A stretch of DNA of 25,960 nucleotides, taken from positions 1 to 25,960 of the forward strand of contig CAZXVH010000078.1 of the NCBI GenBank assembly GCA_964643965.1, given 5' to 3'. This DNA comes from GCA-2746795 sp964643965. Lineage in GTDB: Bacteria > Chloroflexota > Anaerolineae > Promineifilales > Promineifilaceae. Below, one piece after another: positions 1 through 8,500 of this stretch (positions within the stretch are counted from its first letter, which is position 1; each line of letters begins with the position of its first letter). Position numbers and translations under genes: made by a program. The notes beneath the pieces were generated by a model. The model had not been told where the DNA came from. It did not search any database and saw only the letters and a program-made list of their open reading frames with translations.

Positions 1-278
1 TAATGGATTAGGGAAAACAACTGTTTGTTCTGGCAGTCTTTGTCATAAAGCCGGCAAAAACCTGTCAGATCGCATAGGTTTAAATGATATGAATGAAAGA
101 GGGTTTATGGTTTGGGAAATATTTTTGTGGCGATGGATTGAAAGGGCAGTTAGCTGGTGAAGAGAGTTAGGAAAACGGTACTGTCAGGGGTAATGAAGAA
201 ACGGCCGTTTTGATAGGGTGATTTGCCAAAGAAGGGAGCGGCGTCGTAGGCGGTTCTATTTTAAGGCGTTCACGGGCT
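1..278. other. left-edge stretch without a recognisable gene
   Basis: I see no convincing coding region on either strand here. The stretch is AT-richer than the genes to its right. It contains one copy of the palindrome AACGGCCGTT at 200-209, just beyond the stop codon of the minus-strand exonuclease gene, and an AAACCTGTCAG word near 56-67. That word is half of a small palindromic repeat whose other form, ACCTGACAGGT, lies in the intergenic DNA near 2948. No terminator with a T-run was found after the exonuclease gene. Confidence 0.5.
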
Positions 279-1130
279 TTATGGCTCCAGAAGGGCAGCG
301 CTGAAGATTCTATCCAGGCGGAAGGTGCGCTGATCCTGGCGGCTGTGGCAGTAGGCGACGAGGTAGGTGTGGCCTTTGTTTTGGGTGAGGTATTTGGGGG
401 TGATGGTGCGCTGTGTTTCACCGGAAGGGCCGAGATAGAAGATGCGTAGGGAACGGCCGTTCTCCAGGGCTTCAGCTATCAAGGGCGGCGTCTCCACCTG
501 GGGCAGGGGCGGCATCTGAATGACGCCGCCTTGCGCGTGGAGCAAATCGGCCACCGTGATCAATCTGTGCTGCTGCGCTAACTGTTGGCTCATGCGTTTG
601 AAAATTTCCGCTGTCATGTAGACATCATTTAAAGCGCGGTGGGCGCGGCCCAGGCGCACCCCTAACTTTTGGGCGATGTGGCTCAGGTTGTTGCGGCCAA
701 AGTAAAAGTGCTGCCGGGCCAGGAGCAGGGTGCACAGCCAGGGATTAGCAGGAACGGCCGTGTGCGGCTGGCGGCTGGTTCCGTAAATGGCATATTCCAC
801 GCCTAAAAAACCGGCGTCAAAGGCGGCGTTGTGGGCCAGCAGGAGAGCGCCGTCCAACAGCTGCGTTAAATCTGGCGCGATCTGGGCGAAGGTGGGCTGG
901 CCCAGTAAATCTTCATCGTCGATGCCGTTGACGCGGCTGGCGCCGGGGTCCATGCGCCGCTCTGGCTGCAAGAGTTGGTCTATTTCGGCCACCTTCTGCC
1001 CGTTCTCAAAGCGCACCGCTCCGATTTCTACCACCCGATGACCCATCGCCGGATCCAGCCCGGTGGTTTCTGTGTCTAATACCACCAGGGGAATGTCAAA
1101 CGGCCGTTTCTCTAACAAATCATCAAACAA
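279..1130 (-). CDS. DnaQ-like DEDDh 3'-5' exonuclease fused to a C-terminal WYL domain
   Basis: The 283-residue product has two parts. Residues 14-180 are a DEDDh exonuclease: D19 and E21 in LDTETTGL, D105 in HNAAFDAGFL, and H164 and D169 in HRALNDV, so all five catalytic positions are present. Residues about 215-277 match a WYL domain (IAEALENGRSLRIFYLG, then GHTYLVAYCHSRQDQRTFRLDR), a ligand-sensing fold usually found in transcription regulators of DNA-damage or phage-defence systems. Proofreading or repair of 3' ends is the family role; gating by the WYL part is inference. The start appears to be TTG at 1130, only two sense codons after the TAG stop of the upstream Nudix gene and in the same frame; no ATG is available before the first catalytic motif. 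The iterated palindrome occurs twice, read as RPF at residues 9-11 and NGR at 224-226. Confidence 0.85.
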   Translation of the reverse strand: MFDDLLEKRPFDIPLVVLDTETTGLDPAMGHRVVEIGAVRFENGQKVAEIDQLLQPERRMDPGASRVNGIDDEDLLGQPTFAQIAPDLTQLLDGALLLAHNAAFDAGFLGVEYAIYGTSRQPHTAVPANPWLCTLLLARQHFYFGRNNLSHIAQKLGVRLGRAHRALNDVYMTAEIFKRMSQQLAQQHRLITVADLLHAQGGVIQMPPLPQVETPPLIAEALENGRSLRIFYLGPSGETQRTITPKYLTQNKGHTYLVAYCHSRQDQRTFRLDRIFSAALLEP

Positions 1131-1136
1131 ATCAGC

Positions 1137-2060
1137 CTACTTTACTGGCGTCTTGCCAAATTGAAAGCGGAATTGGGTGATCTCAATCTCATCTACGGCG
1201 TCAGCCACGCGCTGCACATGGGCGGCGAAGCTGTTTTCCGGCTCCGCGCCCGGGGCAAACCAGCCGAAGTCCACCGCTTCTGGACCGGTGGTCAGCGTAC
1301 CAGATTGGATGTCGGCGGTGAAGGTGAAGATGATATGGGCTTCGTTTTCGTAGACATAGACGCCGGTGAGATCGGTGAGGTGGACAGAGAGGCCGGTTTC
1401 TTCATGCGTTTCACGAACGGCCGTTTCCCAGGGTGGTTCTTTGGGCAGAGCGCCGCCGCCCGGCAAATTCCACAGATCAATGTCATTACGTTTAAGCCAC
1501 AGCGCCTCGCCTTTTTCATTGCGTATCACGGTAAACGCGCCCACGCGCCACTCCGGGGTCGCCACATAAACAGTTTCGCCGCGTCGTTGGCGCCGCCAGT
1601 CGCGCCAGCGGTAAATGCCCGTTAAAGCCAGGCGGCCGAGCTTGAGCATTAACCCTTCTTTCTCTACGAACCACTCCGGTGGCCCGCCATGGTGGAAGAA
1701 GCCTCGTTCGATGCGTTCCCGGTGCAGGCGCACCATGGGCGTGGGCAGGTGGTGGACGGGGAAGAAGCCCACGCCAATGGATTCATCTGAGAGGGTTAAC
1801 TGGCCGCCGCGTTGAATGCAGCGAAAGGTGAAATTGAGCAAACTCGTGTCGCCCCAATCCAGGTAGGTGAGATGTACCAATCGTACCGGCAGGGCGATGA
1901 TGCCTGTTTCCTCACGCACTTCGCGGGCGATATTCTCTGGGGGCAGTTCGCCGGCTTCCATGCCGCCACCGGGCGGGGCAAAGGTGCGGGTATCGTCCCG
2001 CTGAATGAGCAGGACTTCGCCATTTTCGTTGGTGACAAGGCCATTCGTGCCTAATTTCAT
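1137..2060 (-). CDS. two-domain Nudix hydrolase
   Basis: The protein has two complete Nudix domains in tandem. Counting from a TTG at 2081, the first box has G39, E45, R53, E54, E57, E58 and G60. The second has G209, E215, R223, E224, E227, E228 and G230. Both keep the GX5EX7REUXEEXGU pattern, so both should bind a metal and cleave nucleoside diphosphate-X substrates; the substrate cannot be told. I prefer the ATG at 2060 (307 residues), which has AAAGG about ten bases upstream, over the TTG at 2081, which lies in low-complexity spacer. The linker region (about residues 120-175) is Arg-rich. The stop codon TAG at 1137-1139 is followed two codons later by the exonuclease start in the same frame. 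The two genes are probably co-transcribed, which fits nucleotide-pool or DNA-repair housekeeping. The palindrome at 1416 encodes TAV just before the second Nudix helix. Confidence 0.85.
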   Translation of the reverse strand: MKLGTNGLVTNENGEVLLIQRDDTRTFAPPGGGMEAGELPPENIAREVREETGIIALPVRLVHLTYLDWGDTSLLNFTFRCIQRGGQLTLSDESIGVGFFPVHHLPTPMVRLHRERIERGFFHHGGPPEWFVEKEGLMLKLGRLALTGIYRWRDWRRQRRGETVYVATPEWRVGAFTVIRNEKGEALWLKRNDIDLWNLPGGGALPKEPPWETAVRETHEETGLSVHLTDLTGVYVYENEAHIIFTFTADIQSGTLTTGPEAVDFGWFAPGAEPENSFAAHVQRVADAVDEIEITQFRFQFGKTPVK

Positions 2061-2175
2061 GTGGATAAAACCTTTAGACAAAGAGACGAAGGGACAAAGA
2101 GATGGGAGATGGGAGGCTTGGCTAATCTCTAATTTCTAATCTTTAATCCTGGTTGTAAAAATAACCTGAGCAACG

Positions 2176-2913
2176 TCAAGGAACCATGCCCATTTGCTGC
2201 AGCAGCCAGTCGCCGCCCCATTGATAGATGACAAACAGCAGGCCGCAGCAGCAGCACAGCATGAGAAAAATTAGCACTGCGCCCAGGGCGATGAGGCGGC
2301 GGATGGGGTTGTTGTCTTTAGCCGGGGCGGGTGGGGCAAAGGGAGCGGCAGTGGCCGGGGGTACATGAACGGGGCGGGGCGGGGCGGCCACCGGCTCAGG
2401 TTTCGCCGCATCAGCCTGGTTGAATGCCTGGTCAAGTTCTTCTTGCATGTTTTCCAGGTCAGCCAGTGGATCGGTTTCGGCGGCCGACGAGGGGCTTTCT
2501 TCATGGATGAGGGTGGGAGGCATGAAGGGGTCTGTGGCGGGTGGGGGTGAGGAAGGGCGAACGGCCGTTGCCAGGCCATCTTCAATGATTGTGCCATCAA
2601 AGTCTTCTGGCATCAGTTCAAACAGCAAGGTGACGCCGCTGCCCAACCGAATTTCATTGCCATGCGCCAACTGCACCGGCGTACTGCCAATTTGTACCCC
2701 GTTGACAAACGTGCCGTTGGTACTCTCTAAATCCTCAATCTCATAGCTGTCGTGTGTTTGGGTGAGACGGGCATGTTGACGGGAGATTTCCGGGTCATTG
2801 ATAGAGATGTCGGAGATGGGGTCGCGCCCCATGCTGAGGGTGATGGCATAAAGCGGGAATGTTTGGCCTGGTTTAGGGCCTTTGCGTATGACGAGTTGAT
2901 ATAGGTTATCCAT
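2176..2913 (-). CDS. FHA-domain protein with C-terminal membrane anchor
   Basis: Residues 1-100 form a forkhead-associated domain that binds phosphothreonine peptides: G29-R30, S44-R45-Q46-H47 and S64-T65-N66-G67-T68 are the hallmark loops. Residues 105-200 are a Pro/Ala/Glu-rich spacer. Residues about 206-229 form one hydrophobic segment that includes four consecutive cysteines (C220-C223), so the FHA domain is tethered to the membrane by its C terminus. Such proteins typically read out Ser/Thr kinase signalling; no kinase gene is in this window. The ATG at 2913 has AAGGAA upstream, and the spacer between that site and the ATG is the palindrome AACGGCCGTT (2914-2923). The gene reads in the same direction as murJ (137 bp upstream) and the Nudix gene, but intergenic gaps of about 100 bp or more argue for separate or loosely coupled transcription. 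Confidence 0.88.
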   Translation of the reverse strand: MDNLYQLVIRKGPKPGQTFPLYAITLSMGRDPISDISINDPEISRQHARLTQTHDSYEIEDLESTNGTFVNGVQIGSTPVQLAHGNEIRLGSGVTLLFELMPEDFDGTIIEDGLATAVRPSSPPPATDPFMPPTLIHEESPSSAAETDPLADLENMQEELDQAFNQADAAKPEPVAAPPRPVHVPPATAAPFAPPAPAKDNNPIRRLIALGAVLIFLMLCCCCGLLFVIYQWGGDWLLQQMGMVP

Positions 2914-3050
2914 AACGGCCGTTTCCTTAATTTAACAGTCTGTGAGACCTGACAGGTTTATTGAAGTGCAGCAATCCATTTTAAAGATAACTCTAGCTAA
3001 CGTTGCCCTGATTTTACCCAAACTCCGGTCTCGCGGCGAAAAATCTAACT

Positions 3051-4658
3051 TCATTCTGCCGGTTTGGGCCGTTTGCGGAACAGGGTGGGCAAAGCTTTGG
3101 CTTCCGTAATATTCAAGACAAACACCATCAGCGTGTAGCCAGCCACTCCTGCCAATCCGGCCAAAAGAACGACAACCATGTGGCTCATAAATGTGTCGGC
3201 GGGCAGCAGGGGCAGCAAAAACTGCATCATGCTGAAAGCAGCCAGACCGGTGACGATGGCTGCTACTAATGATTTAACGGCCGAGCGGGTGATGCCATAA
3301 CCGCGCATCCCATCCAGCGAACGGTGCATAATCACCGCCATAATCACGGTATGGACGATATGTTTCACGGCGTCAGCCACCATCAGGCTGTATAAACCAA
3401 GCGGCCGAATGAGGAGAACGGCCGTTGCCAGGTAAACCAGGATGGCAAACACCCCCACTAACGAAGGGCGCAAGGTATCCTTGCGGGCAAACGAGCCAAA
3501 TACCAGCATCTGATCTACCGCTGCAAAAGGCAGGCCGATGAGATAAACGCGCAGCACCTGGGCTGTGATTTGGGTATCCTGCGGCGTGAATTCGCCCCGT
3601 TCAAACAGCAGGGCCACGATGGGTATGGCCAGCGCCAGCAGCCCGGCCGTTGCCGGTAAAATGAGCGTCAGCACCAGGCGCAGGCCATCGGAAAGCGTTT
3701 GTTTGAACGCAGAAATATTGTTAACTGCCTGCCGTGATAATGTGGGTAAAATCGCCACTGATAAGGCCGTGACCACCAGACCCAGGGGAAACTGGTAGAG
3801 CGTGGTGGCGAAACGCATAAAAGCCACACTGTCGTCGCCGGTGCGGATGGCTAAATTATAGCTGAGGGCGATAGAAATTTGGGTGATGATGAGACCGGCG
3901 ACGATGGGCACATACAGTTTTAAGATGCGCCGGATAGCGGGATGGCTCAGATTAAGCTGCCAGCGCAGCCGGGCGTCTTTGAGGGGGATTAGCTGCAAGA
4001 TGATCTGCAAAAACGAGCCGATCAGCAGCCCCCACACCAGGCTTTCTATCTTTTCGGGCTGGAGCAGGGCGGTGATGACGATGGTCCCATTGAGGACGGC
4101 ACCGATGAAGGCGGGCACGGTGAAACGCTTCAGGGCATATAGCGCTCCGGTGAGGATGCTGGCGATGCTCATGAAGAAGACGGCCGGCGTGGCCAGGCGC
4201 ATGAGGCGGATGCTGATAGGGTAAAGCGCCGGGTCTTCAAAATTGCCCGCGCCGATGATGAGCGCTATCTGCGGCGTAAACAGTTCCACAAGCACCACGA
4301 CCAGCGCCAGCAGCAGGGTGGCGGCGCTCAGTACCATGCTGACGACGGCCCATAGCTCACTCTTGTCTTTTTTGCTGGCATAGTCGCTAAAAACGGGCAC
4401 GAGGGCGGAGTTGACCATGCCGCCGATGAGCAAATCAAAGAGGCTGATGGGGATGTAGGCGGCGATTTCATAGGCAGTCAGCAGGGGGGATGGGCCGAAG
4501 AGGCTGGCTTTAACCGTCTCGCGCACCAGGCCCAAAATGCGGCTGGCGATGTTGCCGGCCGCCAGGATTGCCGCCGCTTTAACGACGCCGCCATCATCTC
4601 GAATGGAGTCTGAGAGGGGAGGGTCTTCTGGGGGGATGTCAGTGGTGTTATCTAACAA
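3051..4658 (-). CDS. murJ: lipid II flippase MurJ (MviN family)
   Basis: The 535-residue protein is hydrophobic through most of its length, with about 14 likely membrane segments, and belongs to the MOP superfamily. After a charged N-terminal tail of about 25 residues it has the MurJ signature VKAAAILAAGNIASRILGLV, then AYIPISLFDLLIGGMVNSALVPVFSDY. Its role is to flip the peptidoglycan precursor lipid II across the cytoplasmic membrane. The length fits the family. The start appears to be TTG at 4658; the next in-frame ATG is about 80 residues in and would delete conserved helices, and the Shine-Dalgarno match is weak. The palindrome at 3417-3426 encodes TAV in a membrane segment (LATAVLLIRPL). 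No other cell-wall gene is adjacent. Confidence 0.92.
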   Translation of the reverse strand: MLDNTTDIPPEDPPLSDSIRDDGGVVKAAAILAAGNIASRILGLVRETVKASLFGPSPLLTAYEIAAYIPISLFDLLIGGMVNSALVPVFSDYASKKDKSELWAVVSMVLSAATLLLALVVVLVELFTPQIALIIGAGNFEDPALYPISIRLMRLATPAVFFMSIASILTGALYALKRFTVPAFIGAVLNGTIVITALLQPEKIESLVWGLLIGSFLQIILQLIPLKDARLRWQLNLSHPAIRRILKLYVPIVAGLIITQISIALSYNLAIRTGDDSVAFMRFATTLYQFPLGLVVTALSVAILPTLSRQAVNNISAFKQTLSDGLRLVLTLILPATAGLLALAIPIVALLFERGEFTPQDTQITAQVLRVYLIGLPFAAVDQMLVFGSFARKDTLRPSLVGVFAILVYLATAVLLIRPLGLYSLMVADAVKHIVHTVIMAVIMHRSLDGMRGYGITRSAVKSLVAAIVTGLAAFSMMQFLLPLLPADTFMSHMVVVLLAGLAGVAGYTLMVFVLNITEAKALPTLFRKRPKPAE

Positions 4659-4737
4659 GGTGTTCGCCTATACAAAATTGGAGATTGGGCATTCTAACTG
4701 ATGGCAGGGGTTGGGGCAATAAAGGAAGGGGACGGGA

Positions 4738-4790
4738 AACGGCCGTTCAACCCTGAAAAACCTCTACCACATTATAATTTATGTTATACT
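4738..4790 (+). promoter_or_regulatory. promoter region of the DUF433/DUF5615 pair
   Basis: A TATAAT lies at 4773-4778 and a second -10-like TATACT at 4785-4790, only 7 nt before the ATG at 4798. No Shine-Dalgarno sequence precedes that ATG, so a leaderless transcript from the second box is plausible. The palindrome AACGGCCGTT at 4738-4747 is followed by CAACCCTGAAAAAC. Nearly the same arrangement (palindrome, CAGCCCTAAAAAC, then TATAAT 37 instead of 35 bases from the palindrome start) occurs upstream of icmF. Confidence 0.5.
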
Positions 4791-4797
4791 CTCCACT

Positions 4798-5127
4798 ATG
4801 AACAGCTTACAACAAACCGAACAACTTCTCTCCCAAATGAGCCGCGCTGAAAAAGCCCAGATTCTACAATGGGTGGTGCGTGATTTAGGTGATGCCTTTC
4901 CTGGCATTGAAAGCATTTCTGGCGTGAGTGGTGGCGAACCTTGTGTCGTGCGTACCCGCATACCTGTCTGGCTGCTCGTTCAAGCACGAAACTTAGGAAC
5001 GAGCGAAGCTGATTTGCTTAAAGCATACCCTACGCTTCGTGCAGAAGATTTGACCAATGCCTGGGCTTATTATCGCGCCTACCGCAAGGATATCGAGCAA
5101 CAAATCCTGGAAAACGAAACCGCATAA
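4798..5127 (+). CDS. DUF433 antitoxin-like protein
   Basis: This 109-residue protein has the DUF433 core at about residues 42-98: GVSGGEPCVVRTRIPVWLLV, then SEADLLKAYPTLRAEDLTNA, a small winged-helix-like domain typical of antitoxins paired with DUF5615 PIN-like toxins. The N-terminal 35 residues form a predicted helix. A DUF5615 gene starts 4 nt after its stop codon, the usual toxin-antitoxin order. The partner gene is frameshifted here, so the antitoxin may now be an orphan. There is no clear ribosome-binding site, and a -10-like box ends 7 nt before the start codon. Confidence 0.8.
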   Translation: MNSLQQTEQLLSQMSRAEKAQILQWVVRDLGDAFPGIESISGVSGGEPCVVRTRIPVWLLVQARNLGTSEADLLKAYPTLRAEDLTNAWAYYRAYRKDIEQQILENETA

Positions 5128-5131
5128 GCCC

Positions 5132-5483
5132 ATGGCCGATTTTTATTCCAATGAAAATTTCCCCTTCCCTGTGGTTGAATGTGGTTGAATATTTGCGGCA
5201 GTTAGGCCATGATGTGTTGACGGTTCAAGAAGTCGGGCAAGCAGGTCAGGCGGTCTCAGATGAAGTTGTACTAGCTTTTTCTACGAAAGAAAACCGCATC
5301 CTGCTCACCTTCAACCGTAAACATTTTATCAAACTGCACCGTGAACAACCTGATCATGCGGGAATTATTGTTTGTACGTTCGATCCTGATTTTGAAGCCC
5401 TTGCCAATCGTGTGCATCAAGCGGCCACAAAAAATTTAGATGTACCTGGGCGACTTCTTCGTGTAAACCGGCCTCAAACATAA
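5132..5483 (+). pseudogene. DUF5615 PIN-like toxin, frameshifted by a 10-bp tandem duplication
   Basis: The natural start is ATG at 5132, 4 nt after the DUF433 stop; it reads MADFYSNENFPFPVVE and then hits TGA at 5186-5188. The cause is a perfect tandem duplication of GTGGTTGAAT (5171-5180 and 5181-5190). Removing one copy restores one frame running directly into EYLRQLGHDVLTVQEVG and on to the stop at 5481-5483, giving about 113 residues, the normal DUF5615 length. The rest of the family pattern is intact (LLTFNRKHFI, HAGIIVCTFDPDF). An internal ATG at 5151 is in the downstream frame and would give 110 residues, but it replaces the N-terminal strand carrying the acidic NEN residues with unrelated sequence, so activity is doubtful. 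Either a real inactivating (possibly reversible) mutation or an assembly error would explain it. Confidence 0.85.
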
Positions 5484-5524
5484 CGGCCGTTCAGCCCTAA
5501 AAACATCTCGTCCCGTGCTATAAT
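5482..5524 (+). promoter_or_regulatory. promoter region of icmF
   Basis: TATAAT at 5519-5524 is a perfect -10 box, 42 bp before the icmF start; no good -35 hexamer is seen at 17 bp. The palindrome AACGGCCGTT at 5482-5491 overlaps the end of the toxin pseudogene and sits about 28 bp upstream of the -10. A good Shine-Dalgarno AAGGAG lies at 5552-5557. A six-codon reading frame (ATG at 5549) runs across it and ends in TGA overlapping the icmF ATG; this is probably chance. Confidence 0.55.
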
Positions 5525-5565
5525 CCCCCTACCACTTATTCCAACCACATGAAGGAGTTCAGCCC

Positions 5566-8500
5566 ATGAACCAAGTCACTCCCTACCAACCGCAAAACAA
5601 AATCCGCATCGTCACGGCCGCTTCCCTGTTCGATGGCCACGACGCTGCCATCAACATCATGCGCCGCATCTTGCAAGCCACGGGCGGCGAGGTGATCCAC
5701 CTGGGCCATAACCGCAGCGTGGACGAAATTGTGAAAACGGCCGTTCAAGAAGACGCCCAAGCCATTGCCATCACCAGCTACCAGGGCGGGCATCTCGAAT
5801 TCTTCAAATATATGTACGACCTGCTCGCCGAACAGGGCTGCGGCCATATCAAAATCTTTGGCGGCGGTGGCGGCACCATTCTGCCCAGCGAAATTGACGA
5901 ACTGCACGCTTACGGCATTACGCGGCTCTATTCTCCCGACGACGGCCGTTCTATGGGCCTGCAAGGCATGATCAACGATCTGCTGCAACAAGCCGACTTC
6001 CCCACTGGCAAGCTCAACGTAGACAAATGGCGCGAAGCGATCAGCGAGGCATATGATGAGGCAGAATCCGCAATCCGCAATCCGCAATCCGCCATCAAAA
6101 ACTGGGTGACGGATCGCGGTTTGGCGCGGTTGATTTCGGCCGTTGAAAATGAGCCGGATTTAGTGGAGCCGATTATGGCAGAAGTGCATCAACGGCTGGA
6201 AAAGCTCACCCAACCACCGGTTTTAGGGGTGACGGGAACGGGTGGCGCGGGTAAATCCTCGCTGGTCGATGAACTGGTGCGCCGCTTCCTGCTCGACTTC
6301 CCCGACAAGCAAATCGCTATCGCCAGCGTCGACCCATCCAAACGGCGCACCGGCGGGGCGCTATTGGGCGACCGCATCCGCATGAATGCGGTCTACAATC
6401 CACGCGTCTACATGCGCTCTCTGGCGACGCGGCAGAGCAACATCTCCCTTTCGCGCCACATTCCTGAGGTGCTGGCCATCCTCAAAGCGGCGCAGTTCGA
6501 CCTCATCATCCTGGAAACGTCGGGCATCGGCCAATCCGACACGGCCATCATTGACTATGCCGACCTGGCGCTGTACGTGATGACCCCCGAATACGGCGCG
6601 GCTACCCAGCTCGAAAAAATCGACATGCTCGACTACGCCGACCTCATCGCCATCAACAAATTCGACAAGCGCGGCGCTCAAGATGCCCTGCGCGACGTTA
6701 GAAAGCAGTTCCAACGTAATCGCGGCCTGTGGCAGGACGATCCTGACGACATGCCCGTCTACGGTACCATCGCCAGCCAGTTCAACGACCCTGGCGTCAA
6801 CCATCTCTACCACGCCCTTATGGTCGCCCTCGCCGCCAAAACGGGCGCCGACCTGACAACCAGTCTGCCCTTGCTTGAAGGCGAATCGCAGAAAGCGATC
6901 ATCATTCCCCCGCGACGAGTACGCTATCTCTCTGAAATCGCGGAAACCATTCGTGGCTATGACGAGTGGGTGGCGCAGCAGGCGGCCGTTGCGGATCGAC
7001 TGTACGGCATCCGGCGCACCATTGAAACGGTACAAAGCGGCGATTTACCGGATAAAGTGCGTCTCGTCGAGGAAATGGAGAGCCTCTACCAACAAATCAG
7101 CCTGGACTTAGACCGGCGCAACCAACAAATCCTGGATGAATGGGACGAGAAAGTGGCTCGTTATGCCGCCGACGAATACATCTATCAAGTGCGTGGGCGC
7201 GACATCCGCGTACCCACCCACACTGAGACGCTGTCCCACAATAAAGTGCCGCGTGTCGCCCTACCGCGCACCCAAAGTTGGGCGGATATTCTGACCTGGA
7301 GCTTGCAAGAAAACGTGCCGGGCGAGTTCCCGTACACGGCCGGCGTGTTCCCGTTCAAACGGCAGGGCGAAGACCCCACGCGCATGTTTGCCGGCGAAGG
7401 GGGTCCCGAACGCACCAACAAACGGTTCCACTACGTCTCACTGGGATTGCCGGCCAAGCGGCTGTCAACGGCCTTTGATTCAGTGACATTGTATGGCAAT
7501 GACCCCGCCTATCGCCCCGATATTTACGGCAAGGTGGGCAACTCCGGCGTCTCCATCGCCAGCCTGGATGACGCCAAAAAGCTGTACAGCGGCTTCAACC
7601 TGTGCGACCCCAAAACATCGGTGAGCATGACGATTAACGGCCCCGCCGCTACCATGCTGGGCTTTTTCCTCAACGCCGCCATCGACCAGCAGTGCGAGAT
7701 TTATATCCGCGAGCATGGATTGGTGGATGAGGTGCAAGCCAAAATTGACGCAATTTATGCCGACAAGCCACGCCCCATCTACAACGGCGACCTGCCGGAA
7801 GGCAACGATGGGCTGGGGCTGCTTTTGCTGGGGGTGACGGGCGACCAGGTATTGCCTCCAGAAGTGTACCAGTCGATAAAAGCAAAAACATTAACGGCCG
7901 TTCGTGGCACCGTCCAGGCAGATATCCTCAAGGAAGACCAGGCGCAAAATACCTGTATCTTCTCCACTGAATTCAGTTTGCGGCTCATGGGCGACGTGCA
8001 GCAATATTTCATCGACCACAACGTGCGCAACTTCTACAGCGTCTCCATTTCCGGCTACCACATCGCCGAAGCGGGCGCCAATCCCATCAGCCAACTGGCG
8101 TTTACCCTGGCCAATGGCTTCACTTTCGTCGAGTATTATATGTCGCGGGGGATGGATGTGAACCAGTTTGCGCCCAATTTCTCCTTCTTTTTCTCCAATG
8201 GCGTGGATCCCGAATATGCGGTGATTGGCCGGGTGGCGCGGCGCATTTGGGCGAAAGCGCTCAAGTTGAAATATGGCGCTGACGAGCGGGCGCAGAAGCT
8301 CAAATACCACATCCAGACCAGCGGCCGTTCGCTCCACGCCCAGGAAATCGGCTTCAACGACATCCGCACCACCTTGCAAGCGCTCTACGCCATCTACGAC
8401 AACTGCAACTCGCTGCACACCAACGCCTATGACGAAGCGATCACCACACCCACCGAAGAATCGGTGCGCCGCGCCATTGCCATCCAGATGATCATCAACC

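Noticed and set aside
1161..1625. 154-codon open frame on the plus strand
   Set aside because: Antisense to the second Nudix domain, whose motif is complete.
2082..2175. AAAGAGACGAAGGGACAAAGAG and TCTAATTTCTAATCTTTAATC-like runs
   Set aside because: Degenerate low-complexity spacer between two minus-strand genes; no gene, terminator or clear regulatory site could be supported.
2946..2960. ACCTGACAGGT palindrome before the FHA gene and a half copy near position 56
   Set aside because: Only one full copy in the window; not enough to call a repeat family or an operator.
5549..5569. six-codon upstream frame ending in ATGA at the icmF start
   Set aside because: It is formed by the Shine-Dalgarno region itself, has no ribosome-binding site and codes for nothing distinctive; probably chance.
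6361..7035. 224-codon open frame on the minus strand
   Set aside because: Antisense to the GTPase domain of icmF and without recognisable motifs.
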